16,027 bases of DNA from NCBI GenBank assembly GCA_030054015.1, contig JASGCR010000016.1, forward strand, positions 1 to 16,027, in the 5' to 3' direction. Numbering within the stretch: the first letter of the stretch is position 1; each line of letters opens with the position of its first letter. The notes beneath the pieces are model-generated. The model was not told where the DNA came from and did not search any database. It was given only the letters and a program-made list of their open reading frames with translations. The stretch comes from Candidatus Symbiobacter sp. GTDB taxonomy: Bacteria > Pseudomonadota > Alphaproteobacteria > Elsterales > Elsteraceae. Shown here piece after piece: positions 6,418 through 15,000 of this stretch. The position numbers and the translations under genes are program-made.

Positions 6418-6449
6418 GGGTGGGGAATTTCACATGCCATTCCCCATCC
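6418..6449. other. Hairpin between the 44-residue gene and the membrane-protein gene
   Basis: TGGGGAAT (6421-6428) pairs perfectly with ATTCCCCA (6439-6446) around a ten-base loop, and two more G-C pairs and a wobble extend the stem. It lies in the gap between two minus-strand genes probably made as one message. There is no T-run right after it, so it is more likely an RNA-stabilising or processing element, or an attenuator, than a terminator. Confidence 0.6.
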
Positions 6450-6467
6450 ATTCAAAAGGATTGATTG

Positions 6468-6602
6468 CTACTTTCCCTTTGTTTCGTTACTTCGTGCTAT
6501 TTGAAGCAATCTTTCCGCTTCTGCGCCCTTTAACTTATTCGCATCAATTATCCGCTTGGCGGCTGCAACTGTCATCGGATTTTGATCGTAATTTCCGGCC
6601 AT
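6468..6602 (-). CDS. 44-residue protein of unknown function
   Basis: A short gene with a strong ribosome site (GGAGGA, nine bases or so before the ATG at 6602) and a predicted promoter upstream. The protein reads MAGNYDQNPMTVAAAK and then IDANKLKGAEAERLLQIAR, ending NETKGK. It is soluble, mostly helical and highly charged, with no membrane segment. I recognise no family. It is followed, after 87 bases holding a hairpin, by the membrane-protein gene, and the two probably form one unit. Small partner plus membrane protein resembles the layout of toxin-antitoxin or two-part exclusion units, but nothing in the sequence proves this. Other in-frame starts upstream (to 6656) lack a ribosome site and would begin inside the predicted promoter. 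Confidence 0.6.
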   Translation of the reverse strand: MAGNYDQNPMTVAAAKRIIDANKLKGAEAERLLQIARSNETKGK

Positions 6603-6641
6603 TTCCTGTGTCCTCCCCAAATTGATAACGAATTCTCCCTT

Positions 6642-6680
6642 TATGATTAGAATCATAGTCTAAAATGATATTAAATTAAA
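6642..6680 (-). promoter_or_regulatory. Predicted promoter and palindromic operator for the 44-residue gene
   Basis: On the minus strand, TTTAAT (6675-6680) and TATGAT (6652-6657) are 17 bases apart, a fair sigma70-type pair. The palindrome TATGATT-AG-AATCATA (6642-6657, seven-base arms) covers the -10 element and the likely start of transcription, a natural place for a repressor. The 44-residue gene starts 40 bases downstream. The stretch to its right (6661-6720) is very AT-rich. Confidence 0.5.
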
Positions 6681-6806
6681 GCAAAAAATACATATAATGC
6701 GAAAAAAATATAACCGTTCGGATTGTATGGCGGATTTCTTGGTCAAAACAAGTATGCCACCCGATACTGGTGATACGCCAGGAAGGGTAGTATAAGATCA
6801 AACGGA

Positions 6807-6833
6807 TTGAAAATGGTTAAGGATTGGTATAAA
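6807..6833 (+). promoter_or_regulatory. Predicted promoter for the mod-res operon
   Basis: TTGAAA (6807-6812) and TATAAA (6828-6833) are 15 bases apart; TGG before the second gives an extended -10, which can compensate for the short spacer. Transcription would start near 6840, leaving a leader of about 75 bases with a possible GCCGC/GCGGC stem. The ribosome site GGGGGGA lies right before the mod ATG. No other convincing promoter was seen between 6681 and 6915. Confidence 0.4.
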
Positions 6834-6915
6834 TACCCCGTGTCATGTGCCGCCGAATTAAGCCACCCGTTGCGGTGCGGCGAATTTCTGGCGGGAATAT
6901 GCGGTCGGGGGGATC

Positions 6916-9003
6916 ATGCCAAGTTTGCTACATCAATTGCCGGATATAGTCGAGCGCGGCAAAAAATTGGCGGCGGAGATATTGGAACGCACCGACAGCG
7001 GCGCAAGCCTCGCCCTGCAAACGCGCGAATTGGTGATCACCGACAAAGACACCCAATCCCCCGATTTTCTGCGGCGGGCCGAACGGCTGCATTATGATCT
7101 CCAACCCGCCGACAGCAACCGCTTGATTTACGGTGATAATTTACTGGCGATGGCTGGTTTATTGGCCGGGGATGTCGATACGCCGTCGCTGCGCGGTAAG
7201 ATTGATTTGATCTATATCGACCCGCCCTTTGATTCCAAAGCCGATTACCGTACCAAAATTTCCCTCCCCGCCACCAGCGGCACCAAAGCCAGCGAAATCG
7301 AGCAAGGCCCCACCGCGATTGAACAATTTGCCTATTCCGACACCTGGCAAGACGGCACCGCGAGTTATCTGTCGATGATGGTTCCCCGATTGGTTCTCAT
7401 GCGGGAATTACTGTCTGAGTCGGGGTCGATTTATGTTCATTTAGATCGACATGTTTCGCATTACATGAAAATTGTCTTGGATGACATTTTTGGTAAGGAT
7501 AATTTTGCCAGCGAAATTACTTGGAAAAGAAAAGACAGCAACAGAACGACCGCAAATCTATCAAACGTCGTAGACAATTTGTTTTATTATAGAAAATCCG
7601 AAACCTACATTTGGAATGAAATATTTTTACCTTATTCACAAGATAGAATAGACAAAGCCTATAATAACGTTGATGAATTTGGCAGAAAATTTGCTTTAGC
7701 CGATCTTATGGCACCTGGACAAAGTAAGGGGACAAAATCAGATTATGAATGGAATGGCGTACGCGCTAGAAATGGGCGTCATTGGGCCTACACAAAAGAT
7801 AAAATGCTTGAATTGGATAAAGAAGGTAAAATCTTTTGGAATTCTAATGGAATCCCAAAATTAAAAATGTACCTCGACGAAGCAAAAGGTACGCCATTGT
7901 CGAATTTATGGATTGATATTCCAATGTTAAAAAATAATGAGGAATCAGTGAATTATGGAACTCAAAAACCCGAATTATTAATCGAAAGAATTATTGCTCA
8001 GTCTTCAAATCAAAATTCTATCGTCGCTGATTTTTTTGTTGGATCAGGTACAACTGTTGCTGTGGCGGAGAAACTGAGAAAAAAATGGATAGCCACCGAT
8101 ATTGGCAAACCCGCCTGTTTGATTACGCGGAAACGATTAATTGACCAAGAGGCAAAACCATTTATTTTCCAACATATTGGCGATTACCAAATGGAATTGG
8201 CGCGCTCGGTGTTGGGGCAGCGTTTTCGCATTGGCGATTTGGCGCAAACGGTGTTGAAACTTTATCCCAATTGCCAAGTGATCAATGATGCGGCGATTAA
8301 TGAACGCAATTTGGGGCAAATTATCGACGGGCGCAAGAAAACCCTGGTTTATGTCGATAGTCCGAACAAACAAACCGGTTATCAAACCATCCGCAAACTG
8401 CAACAGATGAAGGAAAATTTCCTGGGCGGCGGCTGGGATCGAGCTTTGCTGTTGGGGTGGAATTTTGATCCGTCGCTGGCGGCGCAATTATCGATGATCC
8501 CAGAGTCCGAGCGGCCAATTGTGCGGGTGATTCCGGCCAATTTGCTTGACGAAATGAAAAAACGCGGCGAGAAAATATATGATGGCGCGAAAGATATTCG
8601 TTTTACCACTTTGCAATATTTGAAACTCAAACCGATTGAGCGGGTACGGCAAGGCGACAGCGAATCCTTGACGATTAGTTTGGATGATTATATTCTGCTC
8701 GATCCCCATGCCATGAATATTGCCAATGATGCCGACCGCGAGCGGGTGATTAATGTCTATGACCAAGACCCGTTGGCTTTGATTGAATATTGGAGCGTCG
8801 ATCCGAATTACAATGGGCGGCTGTTTCGCTCGGTCTGGCAGGATTTTCGCGGCAATGACGATAATGATGGCGATGTGATGCGGGTGACAAATACCGCGCG
8901 GTTGACCAATTTGCCGGTGATCAATGCCACCCGCCGCGTCTGTGTCCGCGTCGTCGATATTTTTGGCTTTGAAGCCGAGGCCATTCAAGAAGTCGCACCA
9001 TAA
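6916..9003 (+). CDS. mod: Type III restriction-modification system, modification subunit (adenine methyltransferase)
   Basis: A 695-residue beta-class N6-adenine methyltransferase that recognises and methylates the target and guides the Res subunit. In order: RLIYGDNLLAM (69-79), the catalytic IDPPF (101-105), a long target-recognition region (about 195-345), TQKPELLIERII (349-360), and the SAM-binding FFVGSGTT (373-380). DPPF before the SAM motif is the beta-class order used by type III Mod proteins. Residues 400-695 form the usual long C-terminal part that contacts Res. The ATG has a GGGGGGA ribosome site. Bases about 7405-8095, which cover the recognition region, are visibly AT-richer, with different codon choice, than both flanks, pointing to a swapped recognition domain. 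No frameshift or simple-sequence tract for phase variation is seen. The target site is not predictable. Confidence 0.92.
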   Translation: MPSLLHQLPDIVERGKKLAAEILERTDSGASLALQTRELVITDKDTQSPDFLRRAERLHYDLQPADSNRLIYGDNLLAMAGLLAGDVDTPSLRGKIDLIYIDPPFDSKADYRTKISLPATSGTKASEIEQGPTAIEQFAYSDTWQDGTASYLSMMVPRLVLMRELLSESGSIYVHLDRHVSHYMKIVLDDIFGKDNFASEITWKRKDSNRTTANLSNVVDNLFYYRKSETYIWNEIFLPYSQDRIDKAYNNVDEFGRKFALADLMAPGQSKGTKSDYEWNGVRARNGRHWAYTKDKMLELDKEGKIFWNSNGIPKLKMYLDEAKGTPLSNLWIDIPMLKNNEESVNYGTQKPELLIERIIAQSSNQNSIVADFFVGSGTTVAVAEKLRKKWIATDIGKPACLITRKRLIDQEAKPFIFQHIGDYQMELARSVLGQRFRIGDLAQTVLKLYPNCQVINDAAINERNLGQIIDGRKKTLVYVDSPNKQTGYQTIRKLQQMKENFLGGGWDRALLLGWNFDPSLAAQLSMIPESERPIVRVIPANLLDEMKKRGEKIYDGAKDIRFTTLQYLKLKPIERVRQGDSESLTISLDDYILLDPHAMNIANDADRERVINVYDQDPLALIEYWSVDPNYNGRLFRSVWQDFRGNDDNDGDVMRVTNTARLTNLPVINATRRVCVRVVDIFGFEAEAIQEVAP

Positions 9004-9016
9004 GGGGGAATGGTTC

Positions 9017-11983
9017 ATGTCGATTTATGATTTATCCTTGGCACGGGCTTTGACGGCGCGGGTAAAGGCGGCAATCGCCGGTAATTTAAACTATCGTGAT
9101 GCCGAGATTTTCGATCATGTGACCGATGTCACTGGTGATTTGATTGAATTTTGGTTTGGCGAGCGGCGAAATAAACATCCTTGGATTCAAGAAGACCTTT
9201 TCCAATTTCACCTTGGTCAAAAACAGGCGATTTTGAATGTCATTTATGCCCATGAAGTCATCGGGGCGAAAAATTTATTGGAACTGTACCGCGCCGTCTT
9301 GCCCGAAGCGTTAGAAAACAACGATCATTACGCGGAATTGACCAAACCCATTCATGATTGGCAGAAATACTGCCTTAAAATGGCGACTGGCACTGGTAAA
9401 ACCTGGGTAATGCAGGCTTTGATGATATGGCAAATCCTCAATTACAACCGCAACAAAGCCGATCCGCGTTTTACCAATAATTTCCTGATCGTGGCCCCAG
9501 GCTTGCCAGTCTATGACCGCTTGCGCGATGCCTTGCAAGGCAAAATCGACGAGGAGGATAACAAACGTTATTTTCGTGGCAACCCGCCCGGTTTCCGCGC
9601 GGCGGATGTTTATGGCTTTCGGGCATTGTTTGCGGTGCCGAGTTATGAGACCGAAATTACCAAATTTTTCGAGCGGGCTTTTGTTGGCAAGCAAGATATT
9701 GGCAATCATTCCGGGCATGGTGGCATTATTGCCCTCACCAATTGGCACCAATTTAGCGAGGATGACGCGGAAATGGTCGCCGATGATTGGGAAGATACCA
9801 CGCCGATCAGCGACCCAAAGCAAATTATCGCCGATTTAATACCTTTGCCGCCGCGTGCGAGCAATAGTTTGGATGTGCTGGATCGCCGCGCCGGTGGCAA
9901 TCGCATGATGGAATTGTTGCGCAAATTGCCGCGATTAATGGTGTTTAATGATGAAGGCCACCATTTGCATGACACGAAACGCGACGGCATGGCCGGGGAT
10001 TCGCGCTGGCAACAAGCGATCAATAAAATCGTCAAAACCAAAGAAAATGGCGGATTTTGCCAAGTCGATTTTTCCGCCACGCCATATGAAGAAACCATCC
10101 GCAAAGTAAAAACGGCTAAAAACCGCACGGTGGAAACTCCGGAACAATTTGTGGTGGATCGGTACGAGCGCGATTTATATTTTTTCCCGCATGTCATGGT
10201 CAATTTTGATTTAACCACCGCCATCAGCGAGGGGTTGGTCAAAAGCCTGGTGCTGGATTGCCGCAATGAGGATGAAATTAAGGATGCCGACCAGTATGTG
10301 CTGGAATTTCGTGCCGACCGTGATGAGCGCGGTACCCCGACTCTGTCGATGGGGCAGAAAATCATGCTGCGGGCTGGGTTGGCCAAAATAGCAATATTGC
10401 AAAAGGAATTTCTTGCCCATACCACCGACGGAAAACATTATCCCAAAATGCTCGTCGTGTGTGAAGACACCAGCGTCACAAGCGAGGTCGAGAAATTTTT
10501 ATTAGAGGAAGGTTTGGGTGAAGACGAAATTGTCTTAATTGACAGTAAAAAGAAAGATCAATTGTCCGAGGATGATTGGGCGAGATTGAAATCAAAACTA
10601 TCGAATATTGATTCTCATCCCAAACCAAAGGTTATCATTAATGTCTTGATGCTGCGCGAAGGATTCGATGTCAATAATATTTGCGTCATTGTGCCGTTAC
10701 GGTCAACCAGTTCGGGGAAATTATTGGAACAAACGGTCGGGCGCGGTTTGCGCCTGATGTGGCGGGGACGTAGCTACGATGATGTGCGCCTGAAAAACCG
10801 CCAATTGATCGCGGCCGGCAAACCGCCCAGCAGCCTGTTTGATATTTTGTACATTATCGAACATCCGCGTTTCCGCGAATTTTACCAGAATTTGATCCAA
10901 GATGGCTTGGTCGGAACCGAGGCGAAAGATGATCCGCCGCCTTCCGCCCAGGATGGTTCGATGATGGTGGGCTTGCGGCCAGATTATCAAGAATATGATT
11001 TTATTTATCCGCTGATCCTAGATGTGTACGAAGAACACCAAGATATGCCGCCCCTGCGCCTGCAAACATTGTCACAATATCCGGTGTCTTTGGCGCAAAT
11101 TTTAGAGAAATCGTCCGATGGTATTGGATTTACGTCAGAAGATTCGCTGGCGAAAACCCGTTTTGGCACCTATTTTGTCACTGAAGGCGAGTTTTCTGCC
11201 AAGAATTACAACAGCCTTTTGGCGGTTTTTGCCAAAAAATTAGCGGATGACTTGCTGGATGGCAATGAAGTCGATTTATTCGATTATAAATCCTTGCCCA
11301 AATGGCAAAACCAAATCCCAAATTTGATGGCCGGGTTGGATGCGTATTTCCGCCAATATTTGTTTGACCAAGAATTTGATCCCCGCCAGGGCAGCCATTG
11401 GCGCATTCTAAATCAGCAAAAAATCGGCGAGCATATTATGAACGAATGGAGTGAGTTGTTGAGTACGATGGTAAGCGCAATTCCCCATGAAAAATATGAT
11501 CTGCGCCTGGAAAAACTGTCGCGCGTCGATAAAATAAAAATGCCGCGCGAATATTCGATGCCGGTCAATAAATCGATTTACACCCATCAAAACTGGCCAA
11601 AACAAAGCGGCGGCCTAGAACAAGCCTTTATCATCGCCGCCGACCGCGATGGTTCGGTCGATGCTTTTTGCAAAATCGATTATGCCCATCAATTTTTGCG
11701 CATTCCTTATCGCAATGCCAATCGTCACACCAATTACACCCCCGATTTTTTGGTGCGGTGCGGCGATAAAATTTTCGTGGTCGAGACAAAATCGGACGAC
11801 CGCATGGGCAATGAAGACGTGAAATTAAAGCAAAAAGCCGCCGAATTTATCTATGCGCGGATTAATTCGTTACCACCAAAAGATCGGGATGATAAAACCT
11901 GGCATTACCGATTGTTAAGCCAATCCGAATTTGAAGACAGCCAGAAAAGAGGGCAGTTGCTAAAGGATATTTTGGATTTGTGA
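9017..11983 (+). CDS. res: Type III restriction-modification system, restriction subunit (helicase-nuclease)
   Basis: A 988-residue helicase-nuclease that, with Mod, cuts unmodified DNA after ATP-driven communication between two sites. Visible parts: Walker A ATGTGKT (123-129), DEGH box (312-315), DFSATPY (351-357), LREGFDVNN (546-554), QTVGRGLRLMW (572-582), and a C-terminal PD-(D/E)xK nuclease with PDF near 909 and VETKS at 922-926. All key residues are present, so the enzyme should be active. The start at 9017 has GGGGGAA upstream and lies 13 bases after the mod stop; an in-frame ATG at 8924 would overlap mod and lacks family sequence. The length is normal for the family. Base composition resembles the flanks of mod, not its central patch. 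Confidence 0.93.
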   Translation: MSIYDLSLARALTARVKAAIAGNLNYRDAEIFDHVTDVTGDLIEFWFGERRNKHPWIQEDLFQFHLGQKQAILNVIYAHEVIGAKNLLELYRAVLPEALENNDHYAELTKPIHDWQKYCLKMATGTGKTWVMQALMIWQILNYNRNKADPRFTNNFLIVAPGLPVYDRLRDALQGKIDEEDNKRYFRGNPPGFRAADVYGFRALFAVPSYETEITKFFERAFVGKQDIGNHSGHGGIIALTNWHQFSEDDAEMVADDWEDTTPISDPKQIIADLIPLPPRASNSLDVLDRRAGGNRMMELLRKLPRLMVFNDEGHHLHDTKRDGMAGDSRWQQAINKIVKTKENGGFCQVDFSATPYEETIRKVKTAKNRTVETPEQFVVDRYERDLYFFPHVMVNFDLTTAISEGLVKSLVLDCRNEDEIKDADQYVLEFRADRDERGTPTLSMGQKIMLRAGLAKIAILQKEFLAHTTDGKHYPKMLVVCEDTSVTSEVEKFLLEEGLGEDEIVLIDSKKKDQLSEDDWARLKSKLSNIDSHPKPKVIINVLMLREGFDVNNICVIVPLRSTSSGKLLEQTVGRGLRLMWRGRSYDDVRLKNRQLIAAGKPPSSLFDILYIIEHPRFREFYQNLIQDGLVGTEAKDDPPPSAQDGSMMVGLRPDYQEYDFIYPLILDVYEEHQDMPPLRLQTLSQYPVSLAQILEKSSDGIGFTSEDSLAKTRFGTYFVTEGEFSAKNYNSLLAVFAKKLADDLLDGNEVDLFDYKSLPKWQNQIPNLMAGLDAYFRQYLFDQEFDPRQGSHWRILNQQKIGEHIMNEWSELLSTMVSAIPHEKYDLRLEKLSRVDKIKMPREYSMPVNKSIYTHQNWPKQSGGLEQAFIIAADRDGSVDAFCKIDYAHQFLRIPYRNANRHTNYTPDFLVRCGDKIFVVETKSDDRMGNEDVKLKQKAAEFIYARINSLPPKDRDDKTWHYRLLSQSEFEDSQKRGQLLKDILDL

Positions 11984-12053
11984 CGGGGTTGGGTGAGGTG
12001 AGTGACGTTGGCTGCTTGGTTTTTCGACAATTGAGTTAGGTCATTGCCGAGTT
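11984..12053. other. Convergent gap between res and the SIR2 gene
   Basis: Seventy bases between the stop codons of two genes that face each other. I found no convincing hairpin with a T-run in either direction. Without a terminator, transcripts from the two sides would overlap and form antisense pairs. Confidence 0.5.
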
Positions 12054-15000
12054 TTATGGTGCGAATGGGTTATGATCGAGCTTTTTGAAATAACTGGATA
12101 AACGTTTTAAGGCTGTCTGGTTTTCCAGTGAAAGCTGGTCGAAGTTTTTGCTTTGAGTTAAATTATTAAAATACATGAAGCCATAGTCATCAAATTGATG
12201 AAGATAGGGTTCCAGTTTTGTTAAAGCATCCGCAATGTTATCACCGCAATTTGATATAATTTTCAAGAAATTTTTTACTGTTTTATCAGTATTCAAATCT
12301 CGATATTTCGGCCAGGCCTGGTTAATCACAGGCCAAAGACGGTTTTGCCAAAACCAACCCTGAGCGGCGAAATGATTGTCAGCAATTTCTGGCGGCAAAC
12401 AGTTAAAATAATCTTGAATTCCATTCCTTTCCATAATATGGGAAATTACTGATAACACGTTGGCCAGAAGATCGGCTGGGCAATGTTTTAACGCCTGGCG
12501 AAGTTTTGCGATTACAACTTTGTCATCATGAAATCTGATTCCTGCAAAAAAGGCGAAATTAATAAAACGAGTTCGCGTCTCGTTGGAGAACCCTGAAATA
12601 TGCTCAAAACTATCGAAAAAATAGCCGTTTATTTTTTCCCATAATGGGGGATAAAACAGCAAATTTTGGTGTGGGAAATCTATTAATTGCCAAAGGATTA
12701 CAGCATCCTGTGACGGGTGTTTCCAATCAAAAAATGGAACAAAATGATTCAAAATAAAATCGCGGTCATGTCGCATATAGCCAAAACGCAGACCGCCATA
12801 ATTGTGATCATTTAAATAATGAGCGATTAAATACCGCGCATATTTATTTTGCTCGTTATTATGGTCTAATAACCGCATCAAATGAGGGCGAAATTCTTTA
12901 ATTATATTTTTTGATTTATCTTGGTAAAGTTTTAGATAAATCCCTTCCAATACAAATATACACTTGGAAATGGGGTGTTCTTTCCATAAATTATGATTTG
13001 TTATGGGGTCAGAATCTTCTTTATAAAAAAAATCATATTTTAAATCAAACTTTTTAAATTGATTTTTATGTTTGTAAGATTCCTCACGGTTTTTATTCCA
13101 TATTTTCCAGAAAAGAATAGCCTCTTCTTTGGGATAAATTAGTTTTTCGGCGAAATATATTTCTTCGCACAACATATCCCATGCAATATCCATGTTTACT
13201 AGCAATTCAATTGGAATTTGTCGCAATAAAGAGATCACCCGCCTTGCAACATTTGGTTTGTTTAATCCATGCTTTATGCAATGAAAGGCATAAATCCAAA
13301 CGATTGAATGTTTACCTGCTGGGTGATTTTTTAATCCCATCAATACCGCAATTGCTCGGTAGATATTTTTTATTTTTTGGGAATTAAATTCTTGCCAATC
13401 CCAAGAATTGTTTTTTGGGTCTTTAGCAATTAAATCCAATACTTCTTTGGCTCTTTTTCCTGTAAAATCAAATGATTGTCTGGGTTCATATTGTGGAAAC
13501 CAAATATCTTGTTCTGAATTAGGACTTTCATCAGTACTTTCCTTAAGAAATTCAACCTTAAGAGTCTCGAAACTAGCCAATAATTCATTGGCATGATTGG
13601 GAAGGGTAGCACCAGAATTTTTTAAAATTTCAAGATTTTTACAAATGTCAATTTTAGCATATTTTTGCAAATCTTTTCGATTAGCCCCCTTATAACTTTC
13701 TAAATCAGAATAGGGATGAGAATTTAAAATTGAATCGATTATATAATTTTGATTTTCGTGACTCAAATATTTAAAAATGCGTGAGACAAATCCAATAATA
13801 CCAATTTTTCCTAATAATTCCTCAAAAGGAATATGGTTATTTACTCTCTTTCCGTTAATATATATTTGTTCACGATGATATACCCCAATTTTCTTAATTA
13901 TCTGAAATGCTTGATCGGCTTCTGACTCCCTTACTTGGGATAAACATTGGGCCGCCAAATAGGTAAAAGGCGTTAATCCATACCCCACCCAACGAGATAA
14001 TATGTCGAATTTATTGCGAATATCCCCTTCATTGAAAAAGGATAAATTGATATATTTCCACGATATATCAAGCAATCTTATCAATACATGATATTTATAA
14101 TTATAATCATGATACCAGAAATTGCCAAACTGGTGTTCTTTGGTGTATCTTAAATCTAATTCAATCGCCCGAAGATATTTCTTTTCAATTTCGGGCAATA
14201 GAGTCGGAAATGCAATACAGTATATGTCATTATAAGATAATAACAAGCCTATATTATCACTTACAATCGAAAGCTTGTCCTCGCCTCGTTGTTGGCATTG
14301 CAATTCAACATCTGTCGCAACAAGGTCATAAAATTCAGAATTTTCAGACAAGGAATCGTGACTTTGCATTTTAGTAATATGTAGCATTGGCTCCAAGGCA
14401 GCCAAAAATTCAATCTGGGCAATATCGTTATTTGGGTTATGAATAAAATTCATTACTGTCCATGAACCATTTTGCAGATATGATCGCGCGAAATTACTAT
14501 CAGAGGCAATAATACTCCAAAACTTAGCAAAGGCTGGGGATAATTTGGATAATGGGAAATGGGAATCCCAAGTAGTATGTGGAATACCAAGAATAGTTCG
14601 CAAAACTTGGCGAAAATGGCTATTCAAATATTTATATCTTCCATTATTTTCGGCAATCCAATCAAGCATTTCAATCTTGTCTAGATGCTTTGACATCCAG
14701 GCAAAAATGAGTCTTTCTGTTCTGCTGAAATTGGCGGATTCGATAAATATATTTTCTAATTTATCGCTTAAATTCTCTTTGAATATTTCTAGCCACTCAA
14801 CTGGCGGGGTGGGTTCATGATTATAAAAAGCAACGGCCCCATCCAATTTATCGGAATCATCCCTAACCGCCCAGATCACCTGGTCTATCTCTAAATCGTC
14901 GAGCTGTTCAGGCAAATATTGGGCGAATTTGGCAATAATTTCTTTCTTGATATATCCCTTCATATCCTGATGGGCATTTGCCCAAATTGCCAAAGTTTCA

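Noticed and set aside
8924..9016. Longer N-terminus for Res (start at 8924)
   Set aside because: It overlaps mod by 80 bases in another frame; the start at 9017 has a strong ribosome site.
8137..9018. Long minus-strand frames opposite mod and res
   Set aside because: They are antisense shadows of genes with clear motifs, without ribosome sites or family-like sequence.
9119..9132. GTGAC-CGAT-GTCAC, a third perfect copy of the dyad arms, inside res
   Set aside because: It encodes V-T-D-V-T within the conserved start of Res, lies in no promoter context, and lacks the flanking TTT and TATAT shared by dyads A and B.
14351..14371. GTGACTTTGCATTTTAG, resembling dyad A
   Set aside because: It lacks the second arm (two bases missing) and lies within SIR2 coding sequence, so it is probably chance.
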